Positions 10,136 through 22,356 of a stretch of 64,000 nt of DNA are shown in pieces. Within the stretch, counting starts at the first letter, position 1; each line of letters starts with the position of its first letter. Under the pieces are notes generated by a model. That model saw nothing but the letters and a program-made list of their open reading frames with translations. It did no database searches and had not been told where the DNA came from. Source of the stretch: Eudromia elegans. Taxonomy: Eukaryota > Chordata > Aves > Tinamiformes > Tinamidae. The translations under genes and the position numbers were made by a program. The stretch covers positions 2,991,984-3,055,983 of the forward strand of contig PTEX01000031.1 in assembly GCA_003342815.1 (NCBI GenBank). The letters are read 5' to 3'.

Positions 10136-13100
10136 CGTGCGCTCACCGCGTTCGGCTCCCCGGCTCCCAGGGGAAAATCACTTGCACAAGGGTTAGAAAA
10201 TTACATCTAACACGTCCATAGATCCCAGAACAACAAGCAACAATCCACACTTCCATAGTACTTTTTCCTTTGCCGTCATAAAGCATCTTATAAGCAAAAT
10301 ACTTAAACGAGAGCCATCAATCTGGAGCACTTCCCAGTGCCTCCCATCCACACAAGTGTAAGCAGCAGCTTTTCCCATGGAAGCCAATGCCCCATGTTTT
10401 TGGATTTGAGACTAGGACAGTGCAGGAGAAGAACGGGGCCTTTTCCCAACCAAAGCTCTTCTGAAGAGGCAATCTTAGTCTTCTTTTCTTTTTCAACTCT
10501 CTCAACTTCCCTAGTGAGAAAACTGAGATTCAGCTCCTGAAACACTGCTGCTGATAGGTTTTCATTTTTTTTTTTTTTCCCTTCAGGTGCTTCATCACAA
10601 ATATTAAGTGAATAGAGGAAAAAAAAAAGGAATAAAAAAGATGGGGTTCTGCTACTTTTCTAGCAGCTGAAGAATAGGGACATAAAGGAATCAATCCCAC
10701 TTCTGCATCAAATGTGAAAAAAAAAAAGGGGGGGGTTCATCTGGTGTAACAGTTGCATTTGATGTAGCACAATCTTACTGGGGATTTTGAAGGTTTCGGA
10801 TCTTTAGACTTTAAATACTTAATATTCCTAGGACTAAGCTGGATAAAGAGACCTAAAAGATTCTCTTACTAGGTTTCTTTCCTCTCGCTAGTTAAGGGAG
10901 AGCCCTTTGAACATAGATGAACTTGCACAAGCATCATTAGTACATGCCTTGGAAGCAGTGCTTCCTAACTCTGTGTTGTCAGAGAATAAAAAAAAGAAGA
11001 AAAAAAGAGAAAAGAGAACTAGAGCACAGCAAGTGACAACCTGCAATCTCAGGCATATCTATGCAAATCCTGACAGCAAGGCTCCACGCAGCTCGCTTCC
11101 TGCCAAAGCCACACGGAAAACTGAAGTGCTCCTTACCACTTCATTGCATTTCCTGCGTCCCCGTCGCTCTCCCTCCAGCCTCTCTGGCTCGGCGACCCCA
11201 TCCAGCTTGCCAGCGGCTTCTCCAAGCCCATCCGCACAGCTCTGGAAAGAAACCTCCTCCCTCGGTGCATCGCTGCGGGGCTGGGGACCTTTCTTTGCCT
11301 CAGAGAGAGGCTACATGCAAGGCAGAGCCTTGGTGCACAGTGGGTAGGACAGGAGCACCAAGTCCCTTTCCAGCAGCACTGGCCTCTTGGTCCAAGTCCA
11401 GCTGCTCATGTGAAACATCACCCTGAACCTTAACTCCTAGTTCTTGAGAGAGGATCAGCAATGAAGAGATTTGCTCTGTCCTCTGAGGGTATGGAGCCTC
11501 CATGTCCACTACTCCAAACCTTGCTGGAGTAATAGAAATTGAACTGCAGGGCAGTTGCTCGCAGTTTGCTCCTCATCCCTCCCTGGAATCTATACCGAAG
11601 GCTACGTGAAGGGTGAGTGGGAAAGCAATTACAGGCTACATGCAGTCCATACAGAAGAGAATTAACATGCAGCCTGGTCCAGCTTCTCTCTCCCCGTGCT
11701 AGTGGTGCTACCCTGCAATGCACATGTGATGTTTAAACAGGTCTCGGGGGGACAACCCTTTGGTAGAGACCTACCCCTGCCTCCTATATAGGTCCTTTGC
11801 TGGAAGGGTCATCTCAAATGGGAACATATTGTCAATGCCGTGGCAAGAAGAGAGCTGCAATGCAGCTGTAGGAGAAAAGCCAAGAGAGATGTTTAGAAAG
11901 AAGGACGTGGAAACACCTCAGCCTTAATGAAAGTTTGTATTTTCATGCAACTATCTCAATCCCATGGTTACACTCCACAATATTAACTACCACGAAGACT
12001 GTAATTAGAGGAAATGAGAACTTCACTGTAAACTGGGATATCCTGACAGATAGAGATTTTCCTTTCATAAATTTTTCAAAGTGCAGTGACAAGAGTTCAT
12101 TTAATGAATAGAAGGCAGCGAAACTGCTGCTTTCTTGTGTTACTGATATTACTTTCACTGAGAATCAGCTTTTCCTTTCCTCTTGCTGTTGGAAATTATG
12201 CAGCGAGCCTCCTGTCTGCTCAGATGCATTCACTGCAACTGAAGAGCCACTCATTGGCAGAAGTTTCTGTGGCCATATATTCAATTAGTGTAATATGTCA
12301 CAACACTTTCAAAATGCAAGTTTCCTAGGAAAAGAAACATTACTGTGAAAGAAGGAATTTAAAATAGTTGTAGGACATATTTTCCAGGGAAACTACTTGA
12401 TTCAAATTGTTAGAAGACAAAAACTCATAAAGGTCTCTTTTATGCCCTCCTCCTTAATCTTAAGCCAAAGTTTCAGGCCCATAAACTGGCATCAATGGAA
12501 GCCGCATCTCAGGAACGAAAGGAATATATGTCCTTTAATGGGAGAAGTTTTCACACTGAAAAGGAAGGAGAGAGAGGGAGCAGTTCTATGCTCTGCAGTC
12601 ATTCAGCATAAAATTACTTACTTATTATTCATAACTATCTTTAAATGCTTTATTGAAGCATAATGCAAAAAAGTACCTGTCCGTACTTAAAACTCCAAGT
12701 CTCATCTATGCAGCCTACACCTGGTTTTGGGCTTCAATGCCCATTGAAGGACTCCATGGTCTCCCTTTCTTGACATTGCTAGGTCAGCACAGCAGCTTTC
12801 CTTGGGTGCCACATGGACGATGGCATCACAACACATCACAGCGATTCTCAATTGCGCTGCTTAAACAGCCAAGCCAGGGGTAGGGTGCTAACCCCGAGCA
12901 CAAGGCAGCCCTAGGTGCAGCAAGACTTGCTTTGGGCATTCAGTGTCCTGGGACTCACTCAGGGACCTCCCGATAGCACGTTTTCCTTAAGCCTTTCTGG
13001 TAGCGTTGGATTTCCCTGTGCTCAAAAGCTTCACACTAAGCTCAGTAAACACTCTGATTTCACACTGAAAACACTCAGGTTATGCAGTTCTCTACCCAAC

Positions 13101-14039
13101 TAGGGTACAGAGATTCTGCTGTCCTGGATCTTTGCTGGAGGAGGGAAATGGAGGCTGCAGCTTCGTCCCGCGGCCTCTCTCAGATTGCGCGTTCTCCAAA
13201 TCTGGCCCATTTTCAAGCACTCAGCACCATCTGGGGCTGTCCCGGGGGAGCTGCCCTTGTCTCTCTGTGCAAAAAAAAGGACTTTGTGAGGAGCAAGCAG
13301 CTCTTCTGCTCACCTGCATGGAGGAACAAGCAGAAAGGATCTGCTCAGCTTCAACTTCATCAAGCCTTATCACACAACTGTACAGTTTGCAAATACGAAG
13401 TATTTTTTCCAAGGTTTGGAGAAATGCCGTAGTGAAAGCAATAAATAAATAAAACAGCAGTTTCCAGTGGCAAACTGCTCCACCTGCTCACGGCAGAGTT
13501 TCTCAGCAGAGTAGGTTCCTGCCAGTCTGCTCCCACAGCAAGCACGAGTGCCGTGCTCTCCTGCAGCTCCAGCGTGCAGCACTCAACGTCCCCGTGTCCC
13601 CTGCAGCACCCTCGGCCACCCGGCTCTTCTCAAGCCTCCTGGAATGCTCCATCTTCCCCAATACCCACCTTGCCCATTGGGTGTTCAAGGCCAGGGAAAT
13701 GTATCCCCACCGTCCCACTCGGCACCTCCTATGACTCCAGCAGCTGGTGGGCAAGAGGGAAGCAAAACCATCACTTTGCAACCACCACAGAAGGAAAAAC
13801 ACCCCCAAAAAGCCATTTCCTCAGATTAGCATCAACCCACAGAGCAGCAGAACCCTAGCTGAGCAACAGGACTTTTCTCTGCGTTAGCATATTTTCTCTG
13901 TTGGTTGGAAGTTTACTCTTTTGGCACTTGCTCTGGTGGAACATAATCATTTAACTGTGATTTATGGCATAGCTGGATGCAGGCGGCTTAGCACTAGGTG
14001 CACACACACACACGCTAGTACTTTAATAGTTCTTTTCCA
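10136..14039. other. Non-coding stretch with homopolymers, no gene seen
   Basis: Contains a poly-T at 10565-10578, an A11 run joined to G8 at 10717-10735, and a short CA repeat at about 14000-14014. Many frames of 60-146 codons on both strands (for example 10907-11347 and 13503-13808) are proline/serine-rich and antisense to each other. They reflect raised GC, not genes. No transposon end was recognised. Confidence 0.5.
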
Positions 14040-14059
14040 TTAGCAGGTATGTTTTTCAG

Positions 14060-14197
14060 TTGGCTTCTCCACGATTGGAAGAGTTGATAAATGTAACGTA
14101 TAAAACACTGGGTAAATGTCTTCGGGCGAAGAGCGAGCTTACTGCTTGCCTCTCACAAGGCGAGATAACTACGTGCCTCCAGTAAATAACCTTCCAG
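14060..14197 (+). other. Splice-flanked open frame in a candidate conserved block
   Basis: A pyrimidine-tract acceptor (tatgtttttcag) precedes it and a donor CAG|GTGAGA follows. From the first base, 41 codons are open (LASPRLEELINVTYKTLGKC and on) and end at a TAA at 14183-14185, twelve bases before the donor. A stop that close to a donor argues against an ordinary internal coding exon. It may be a non-coding exon, a poison exon or chance. Confidence 0.2.
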
Positions 14198-14225
14198 GTG
14201 AGAGCTGGGACTACACATTTGATGG

Positions 14226-14246
14226 GGAGGAGGAGGAGGAGGAGGA
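14226..14246. repeat. (GGA)7 trinucleotide repeat
   Basis: Seven perfect GGA units in a purine-rich tract. Confidence 0.9.
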
Positions 14247-14379
14247 GAGTGTTTACAGTAGCAAGCTTAAAAGAAGGAGCTATATTTAAAAGCAGATCCA
14301 GGGAGAAAGCCTCCCGTTCCTCGGATTGCTCTTCTCGCTCGCACGCTGCCTTTCCAAATATCGACACTGATGCGAAATG

Positions 14380-14960
14380 ACACTAATAATTGCTTCGTTG
14401 TATTAAATTGTATATCAATCAAATTAATAATGCCTACGATACTTGAGGCATTTAGGTTCTTAAAAATCACTAGCATCTGCTCCTATTAAAAATGACAGAT
14501 TATTAGCAAATCCAAACTTTTGGTGAAAAACGTTAGCTAACAAGGTGAAATTAAAATTTACATCTTGTTCCAACATAATGAAGATAATTAAAAAGAGTGA
14601 TAAAACCCTTTGATTAACCCTCATGCCATTTTGCACAGCACTTTAATATGCAAATTAAACACCGAACATGGTAAACTTAGCCCCAAAGATTCCAGTATAA
14701 ATATATTCTAACTTAAAAATTAAGAAAATATAAAAACGTTTCCCTGAATCTGACTATGCCCTTTGTCACTGCCGAAATAAAGCATAACTGGGGGCACATG
14801 TCACGGCAAGATAACTTCTGTCTGCAATTGCTGCAGGAGGAGAGCGTGCTCCTGTTTCCTTCTCGTATCGGGCATCATATTATTCCCACAATGATTTTGA
14901 CGACCTGTTTAATTGGTCTAACAGGAAGTCATCAGGCAGTGCCTGCCACGAGGAACGCTC
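14380..14960. promoter_or_regulatory. Candidate developmental enhancer with POU octamer
   Basis: The block carries a perfect octamer ATGCAAAT at 14648-14655 inside TTTAATATGCAAATTAAA, several ATTA cores (AATTAATAATG, GATAATTAAAAAG, TTTGATTAACCC), a TCF/LEF-like CTTTGAT, and later CpG-bearing words (GTCACGGCAAG, TCTCGTATCGGGC). Dense varied binding cores with no simple repeats fit a conserved non-coding element. Target gene unknown. Confidence 0.35.
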
Positions 14961-15380
14961 AGGCCCTCAAACACACGTGGCCAGCTGCAAGCCTGGCTGC
15001 TGGCTTCGCTTCAGGACTTTCCATTCGATCCTGCTGTTGTTTCTCCAGTGCTCAAGTTGACTAAAAACATGCATTTTAAGCTCTGCCAGGTACAACCATG
15101 TCAAACAGCCCCATACAGCTCTGAGCATTTGAAATCTTTGCCCAGAGTCTCCCGGGATGACCGGGAGCCCTCCCTCACCCTTCCCCGCTGCTCCATCACC
15201 ATCAGAAGCCCTTCAACATCACCAAGCTTTGGGGTTTCTTCTCCTCCTGCCCATCACCGGTTCCCTTCTGCAGCTCTCCGAGGGGGAATGACTCCATCTC
15301 CATCATGGGAGAGGACAAACTAACAACTACTCGGGGAAGAACCTTCTCCAGATCCTCCACGTGCACCTTGCAGAGGAAGC
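14961..15380. other. Non-coding stretch
   Basis: Mixed sequence, GC-rising toward its right end. Overlapping frames on both strands (15048-15323 and 15202-15507) are antisense to each other and have no motif. Confidence 0.45.
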
Positions 15381-15383
15381 CGT

Positions 15384-15468
15384 GGGCGGTTCGCGGGCCG
15401 CAGCCGGGGCGGTTCGCGGGCTCCCGTCCGTCTCCCGCATCCCAGCGGCTGCTCTGAAGCGCCGCACA
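15384..15468. promoter_or_regulatory. Small CpG-rich patch with duplicated 14-mer
   Basis: About 15 CpGs fall in under 90 bases. The 14-mer GGGCGGTTCGCGGG occurs perfectly twice (15384-15397 and 15407-15420), 23 bases apart, and includes a GC-box-like GGGCGG each time. No TATA box is close by. It may be a short unmethylated regulatory patch or a remnant of a CpG island. The patch is too small to call a promoter. Confidence 0.35.
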
Positions 15469-15589
15469 CAATGCTCTCCACCCCATCCGCACTAAGCCAC
15501 TGACCAAACTACTTGTCTGGTCCCCTCAGCCCCCCCTGCACAAATTAGAGTAGCTAACTTAATGAAAAATGATTTTTTTTTTCCCCCCT

Positions 15590-15910
15590 TTTTGTCGCTT
15601 AGGAGGGTCTGAACATAAAGCTCTTATCACCAAGCCACAGCTGTAGGAAGAATCCTTTAATCACAGCCTTCCTCCTTGAAGAAGAATATAGATTTATGAC
15701 CGGACTTTGGTTACTGAGCGAGAAAGAAATATTGCCAGCAGCCACCATACTACTTCCCATAGGCTGTAAACAGCTTTAATCTGCTTTAGCTGTCGTTTTG
15801 AAGTCGAGAGATATTAGAGTACAATGTAATTATGTAGTTGTGGGCAGAAGCACAGTTTATTTTCTTCAAACTAAAGTGGCCGAGGTAAATTCTCCAGCTG
15901 GGCCCAAAGA
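15590..15910. promoter_or_regulatory. Candidate conserved non-coding block
   Basis: Unique sequence with mixed binding-type words (GGTTACTGAGCG, TGTAAACAGC forkhead-like, CTGTCGTTTTGAAGTCGAGAG, GTAATTATG) and retained CpGs despite moderate AT content. No open frame or repeat. Called by pattern only. Confidence 0.25.
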
Positions 15911-18017
15911 AACAAGTTTCCCCCTCGGCTCCTGCTCCAGCCTGGAAGGAAGGGACAGGGAAAAAAAGCCCCGGACCACACAAGCTCCAGGCTGCAGCAG
16001 CACCGACGTGAGCAGCTTTCCCTGCTCTAGAAAAATACCTCAAGTATTAGGGTATTTTCTTCATTTCGCCTAAACCATATTTCAGATTTGCATGCAAAGT
16101 GAGATTTCTTCAACAGAAAATAAAGGCCGAATCTGTACCGCAATACCTTGACTGCAGGCCAGTTTGGGACCTGTTTCTCAAACCTTTTGTGACCTTTTAA
16201 CTCAGCCCTGTTCTCGTGGAATCTTTGCAGTCTGTTGCTAGAAATGCACAGAATGTACTCAAAAAAATGCATACATTCCCCCCCCCTTCAGTAAAGCATA
16301 TCCGTAAGTGCTTAAATTTAGCCTAATTTACCATTCCACTGAAGCACATCATTAGTCAGAATCAATACACTTATAAAACTGTAATAAGCATACAGATATA
16401 TTTCCTCACCTTATTTATTTTCTAAGTGAAAATAATGAAAAAATTACATGGACTACTATCAATAAAAAGATGTTTGCCTCTTGATCTCAGATTCAGAAGG
16501 AGAAAACACCAAATCAAACCTTCCTCCTTCTATGGCATACTGCTGCTACCTTTGTATTTGAGTTAAGACAACGAAGTGCAGATAAATTGCAGCCTTTCTG
16601 GCTTTATATTGTTCTACACTGCATATTGCATTTTAAAATTCATAGACTGAGGGATCTATTTGCCATCAGATATATGCTATTACCTTTTCAAAGAGCTACT
16701 GTGACTATTATGCAGGACCTTGCAGCCTCTCTGGATTTTCATACCAATAATCTCCTGCTGATTGTCTGAGTTTGTCCATGCCCCAGATTCCATCAGAAAG
16801 TCATTAAAAAGTCTGGCCCCGTTGTGCGCCGAGGGCCTCCGTTCAACTGGATTTAGGAGATGCATAGGCAAGAAGTCATGAATCAAGACCACCGTGACCT
16901 TGAGGAAATACATTTCTTATTCATTAATTAACAAAAAGAAAAAAAATGCAAAACGGTTTATTGGATGAATGAAAAGGACTGCAATGTGCTACAGCACTGG
17001 GAGCAGTAATCATCATTTCTGTCTGAAAAGGAAATAAACAGCCCTAGAGGGCTTTTTGCAGCATTATTTTGACTCTGCATTCTAGCCAGGCATCAATCTC
17101 CATGGAATCCAAACGGTTATCCAAGCAAATTGTTCCTGCTAAGAGCAAGGCTTCTCTTAGCAAGCACTTGGGATGTTGGTGCCGTGGGCCTATCCGTAAG
17201 ATCTGCAGACCTGAATTGCTAATTTCAAAACTTATGGAATGCACATCCATGCAAAATATAAAGAAAAAAATCCAGGGACCCATAGAGTTTACAATACCCT
17301 CCAGCTCCCGCCATTCTTTCTTCATGTGAAAACACAAAAAGTAATACTAAAATTTCCCATTCTAAGTTAAAAAAGATAAATTTAAGAGTTACAATTTAAC
17401 GAGTGCAAATTTCTCCACACGTTTTCCCATCAACATTCACCGGTCTTCTGACATAAAAAAAAAAAGAACAGTTAACCATAATTCTGTACCAAATAACATC
17501 ATTTTCACAAAAAGAAGAAAAATAATGTATGACATTGCATAGAGGCAAGTCCATGATTTCTGCAGCAACAGACTGGGGTGTTCATGCAGGATTGGCATCT
17601 CCTAGTTGTACGTATCAAGATGGAGCCTCAAAAACATCTTTGTAGGATTAGTGTGGTATGTGGGGTCACACTGACACTTTTCCAGAGGGAGCTCTGCTAT
17701 TAATAAAACTGCTTGGAAAGTGATTCTTTTAATGACAGGCAAGTATATATTGTATGACCCAAGTTCTTCGTAAATGCCATTTTATTGTCAAACCGCTGAG
17801 AGAGAAGTTGGATATGATTAATGTTCTTGCCTCCTCCTTTCGCCCCCCACACTGATCAAACAGAAGGAGGCTAATCCAGTTGCCTACAGTGATGAGATTA
17901 ACAATGCAAGGAATGAAAGAGGAGGGTGATTTCTGCAAAATTCAAAAATTCAGTTTTCATGCCTTAAGAAGAAAGGTACTCATTTTGCACAATAAATAGT
18001 CAAGAGATATGAATTAG
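15911..18017. other. Non-coding stretch, no gene seen
   Basis: Mixed AT-rich unique sequence with short A-runs (for example at about 17455-17465). Short frames on both strands at 17044-17337 are antisense to each other. Nothing else could be supported. Confidence 0.5.
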
Positions 18018-18235
18018 AGGTCTAGAAGTGACCTCAAGACATCAGCTAAATCTGTTTCCTCATTTTCAGGCAGAAAGGACGTACTTGGAGCACCCAACTC
18101 GCACACGCCTGCCAGAGGTTCTTACAGACCAGCAGTGGCAGCAGCTCTGCAGCCTCCTGGCCACTCTGCTCCAACGTTTCATCATCAAGAACAGGCTTTT
18201 CCAAACACATGAATTTTCCTCTCCATAATAAGAGC
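18018..18235 (-). mobile_element. Old CR1-like LINE 3' end
   Basis: The order of words follows the reverse of a CR1 3' tail: AGAAGTGACCTCAAGACATC, then CAGGCAGAAAGGACG, then GCAGCTCTGCAGCCTCCTGG, CACTCTGCTCCAACGTTTCA, and a pyrimidine-rich end. CR1 consensus in this orientation has 'gaccTcAAgatcatc', 'cagcctgttccagtgtttcaccaccctca' in the same order. Divergence is high, so the copy would be old. CR1 is the dominant LINE of birds and other sauropsids. Family-level assignment is from memory of the consensus. Confidence 0.45.
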
Positions 18236-21200
18236 TTCTTATCCCACCTGCTATCATTCTGGACAGCTCAGGAGTGGTTACACAGTTAGCTGAAGCTTAC
18301 CCAGGGAAATGTTCCTGCTAAACGGTGCGTTTCTGGTCTGATTCTGGCTGTACATGTCTGTAGGGCATCTGCAAGCTGAGATGCTGATCCAACTAAAAAC
18401 AAAACCAGGACAAAAATAAAATGGTGCGTTTTTTGACTAAGACCCAGGGCTACAAATAGCAAGCTAAGGACAACGGTTGGTGAAAACTGCTCTTATGGAA
18501 GATGCTTCCAAAAGAAAGAGCTGGAGCACCAGATTGAGATCCTTTCCAATGAATTTCTATCCAGAGAGGTTTTCTACCCTGTTTTTTGGCATTTGATTAT
18601 CCCTGTGTAAACCTCGTGTTTTCCTCTTCTCCATTGAACACCATCCTGTAACAACAGGACGATATATCTAATCACCAGACTCGCTCTCCTGTAAGCCAGT
18701 ATCCAGATTTCTCCCAATTTGGTAACCTCTGAAGGGTTTAATAAGCCTCTCTCTATCATGATAAAAAAAAAAAAGTAGCTTCATAATTAGACCTGGATAA
18801 AATGGTGGGTTGGCTAATGCTTCTCTAATTGAGGACAGCTAATATACACATTAATTAAAAAAGAACAGAATAAGTTTGATGCATTACTTGATTAGAAAGT
18901 AGCCCTCACTCCCTTCTCATCAACTGAAGTATTAGGAGGACTAGATGGCAACTTCAGCAAACTCAAGGTATCTGTGATGGATTTGCAGAGATGCATAAGG
19001 TATGGTACCTGATCCATTTAACTTACTGTAGGCTCAACAATTAGAAGCCAAGGAGAAAGGAGCTGCCTTTCAGGGGGAATACAGAGAGCAAGAGTTTGAC
19101 TGAAGTGACTGGCTGTTGCTTAGGACAAAAGAAACCCAGATGCTACTGATGTTACTAATGTTACTAAGTTCAAGAGCTTCAGCAGACCTCAAAAGTCTTC
19201 TGCACATTAACAGCAGCAAAGTCTTCTAGAGTTTCTTTAGGAAAGATGTAAATACTAGAGCAATGTTTGGAGAGACGCCTGAAGACATTAGCCACTTTCT
19301 AACAAAAATATTGGATGTTGGGAGTTGTTATTGTGTCTGAATGCGGTGCTTTTGTGAAGATCATCACTGAGCAAACAGAACTTGTTCTTCCATTATGATA
19401 AACATCAAAAGATTTTCCATGAGGGTTGCTAGAGCTTTCAATATATAAGGTTCCTGACAAAGAACCCAAGCAAAAGAGGCCTGATCAGAACCAGCCCTTA
19501 AACATAAAAGACACTGCGGAGCAGCTACATTCAGAGCACAGATTTCCCATGTCCCATCCAACGCCCTTCGCTACAGGGATCAGTAGCTACACTGTCCTTC
19601 CCTCCCTCCCTCTCTCCCACAACCAATATCTGCTCTTTTCTACCTACTTCATAAACCAGAATGACCGTTGCTCATATAAACCTTGACAAATAATAAATTA
19701 GATAGACTACTGGTTACTCTGTTAAGATGATCCTTGTATTCCTAGTGGAGGTCTGTTTGTGGAACGTCACACTCGTGAAGTTAAACTCATTCCCTGTGGA
19801 TGGAAACAATACAGGGCTTTTTTGCCACATCTAAGCCCTACTGCTGTTGTGCTGCATAGATACGTCGTAAAACCATTCACAGCAACAAACAGGGTTTTAT
19901 CCAGTCACTAAATAGAACATGGAGCAGGTTAAGGAAAAAGAAGAGAAAAATCCTCCACTTGTTTAACCTGTTAATGTGGCCTAGTCAGATTTTAACCGTA
20001 TTTCCTATTCATAGGAGTTTTAAAAAATGAAGTTTAGGTTTATATACTGTTGCTTACAGGAAGATGGTACTACCTCAGATTGTTCCCTCATTTCCCCTCC
20101 TTTAAGTCATGTAGTACAAGTAAAACACTTCTGTTTTTTTCAGTATGAGCAAATTGTTCAAATACAACAGTTCATTTTAAGCACCCAAAAAATATATTTA
20201 TGATTAGAGTATTATGCACTAATATAACATCCAACAATTAAGATTACTTGCATCCAAATTTCACTGCTAGCTAATGGCATCTAAAATAATACTGATATAT
20301 GATGCAGAATGTCTTCCCAGAAGTCCAATTCTGATTAATAAAATCATTTCAAATAGTGCCTTGAATAATGATACTACATATGTAATGGGAATAATACATC
20401 CCATTGGCTGATGATTTTCCTCATGTTCTTCATTGGTGTTTTCTTTAAGCCTATACAGAGGCCTCAAGAGTGTAAACGTCTCATTTAAAATAGTCAAGAG
20501 ATATAAATGATGCCTAAAATTGGCTCCTTTTTCCTTGCAGTTCCAAGAGTACAAAGCAACAACACCACAAACAGTCTCCATATTCAATGAGTATTTTGTA
20601 TCTACAACTAAACTCTTCTACTTTCCAGTCCAAACCACAGAGTCCTATGAGGAGTCCTAACTCCTGCAAATACAGGGAAGGTGCAGCCAAAAGATGCTCT
20701 GGCTCACGAGTACACAACAAGGAAAGGAAGCCCTGAATAACACCTTGGCTCACGTGTAATTCAGACCTTTTCCCTTGGCTCTGAGACGCCTCAACAGCAA
20801 ACATGCAACTCGTTCACATGTGCTAGAAGGTGAGCACTTCTTGATGACAGTCAAGAGCAGTAGAAGACTGGTGAAGTCCAAACATTAAACTGCTCTTTTT
20901 ACTACTTTCCAAACTCTGGAAAGTCTATGCAGTAAGGTAGATATATTCCTCCAATGGGTTCTCGCTTGCTGCTCTTCATTCCTTCCTCAGTCAACTTTTT
21001 AGAAGCAGTAGAACAGAGGTTACAGCTCCTTCACAGATGCCAGTGATTGAGATCATGGCATGCACAGCAAACATTCTCTAGCTCCCCTTTTCCGCTGCCT
21101 CTATTGGCACTCGATAGGTGAGACGGGACCACATGCAGGTGCATTGCCTCCTTTCCGCAGGCACGAGGGTCATCAATAAAAGAAATCACTGCCACAGCAC

Positions 21201-21251
21201 ACATTCCCTTGACTCACAACAGGAGGGAATGCTACATCTGAAAGCAAGAGC
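18236..21251. other. Non-coding stretch, no gene seen
   Basis: Low-CpG unique sequence, alternately AT-rich (19,900-20,420) and mixed. Frames of 60-106 codons have no motif. A short hairpin, CTTTCCA/TGGAAAG, lies at about 20903-20921. No recognisable repeat family. Confidence 0.5.
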
Positions 21252-21292
21252 TGTCACTTCAAATGTCACCCAGCATGTCACCAAATGTCACC
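21252..21292. repeat. Four TGTCAC repeats at 10-12 base spacing
   Basis: TGTCAC occurs at 21252, 21264, 21276 and 21286; the last three are TGTCACC. TGTCA is the core of TALE homeodomain (TGIF/MEIS) sites, and the spacing is near one helical turn. It could equally be a tiny minisatellite. Confidence 0.5.
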
Positions 21293-21682
21293 TTCCTAGA
21301 TTTTTCTCTGTAATGACAGTTTAAAGCTAGATGTGATGTTTGCCGAACCCCCTGGTAGATCATCTGTTATGCTCCACTTCAAGATCAGATGCTAGACCTT
21401 CCTGACATCCAGCAAGTGATTGCCCTGTACTTACAACAATACAAAATGAGAAGAAAAGCCAAACACCCTCCTACATGGACCCATGCACACATGTGCACCA
21501 ACATACACACACACTCGGTGAGTCTTTACTTTTCAAAAAACAATTTCTAAATGGCTTTTAATCCACGTGCATTTTAAGATCATATCAGCACCTTCTCCTT
21601 TTATTTTTGGAGATTACCCACTCGCAATCAATTTGACTTCTGCTCCCTGTCTTTGGGGGGATCACTCATTTTGAAAGCATAT

Positions 21683-21742
21683 AAGTATTTACTCGCTTCC
21701 CAGTTCCAAATGGATCTGGAGCCTGTAAAATGGGACTAGGAG
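21683..21742 (+). repeat. Weak MIR-like SINE fragment
   Basis: TATTTACTCGCTTCCCAGTT followed by CTGTAAAATGGGACTAGGAG resembles the MIR segment 'ttacttaacctc..cctcagtttcctcatctgtaaaatggggataata'. The match is limited to about 20 good positions, so this is tentative. Confidence 0.25.
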
Positions 21743-22327
21743 AGCTGGAGATCAAAATGCTCCTTTTTAGACTCAACAGATGCATGTAAATAAATGCACA
21801 TGAAAATAGGCCTCAAGTATGAGCACTGAGAAGATTCAACACAAAAAAATTGTCCCACTTTGCAACTATTTTCCCTCACTTTTCAGTTCATGGAAAGTGC
21901 TGTTACACATTTTTGAAGCATTAGCATTGCTTCCCAGTTTGTATTGGCCTGTTTTGAATACCAGATATATAAGCAGCAAAAACGTCTACAGCACAAGAGA
22001 AAAAAAAAAAGTTTACTCAGACATACAGGAGCTCCGGCAGACCTGAACACTAAATATATATCTCTCCAAGCCATCAAATGTCATCCGCCTTCTGACATCA
22101 TCCTTTCTTCACCAACTTTATCTCTAATACCTGGGCTCCAACTAGTCTTATTTTTTAAGCATGTCTCCAAAAGCTTATCTTTTTTTTCCCCTCTATGCAG
22201 ATTTTAAAGGAATTAAGTGATATTTTCCCTTGCACTCGTTTACCTTTCATCAGCATTTCTTCTGAAACTCCTGCAAAAAAGTAATCAGTTTTTTGAGGAT
22301 ACTCTCCTAGTTCCTTCCCTAAGTAGC

Positions 22328-22356
22328 TTTTTTTTTTTTCTTTTTTTTTTCTTTTT
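22328..22356. repeat. Poly-T tract with two C interruptions
   Basis: T-run of 29 bases broken by two single C residues. No transposon body was recognised next to it. Confidence 0.85.
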
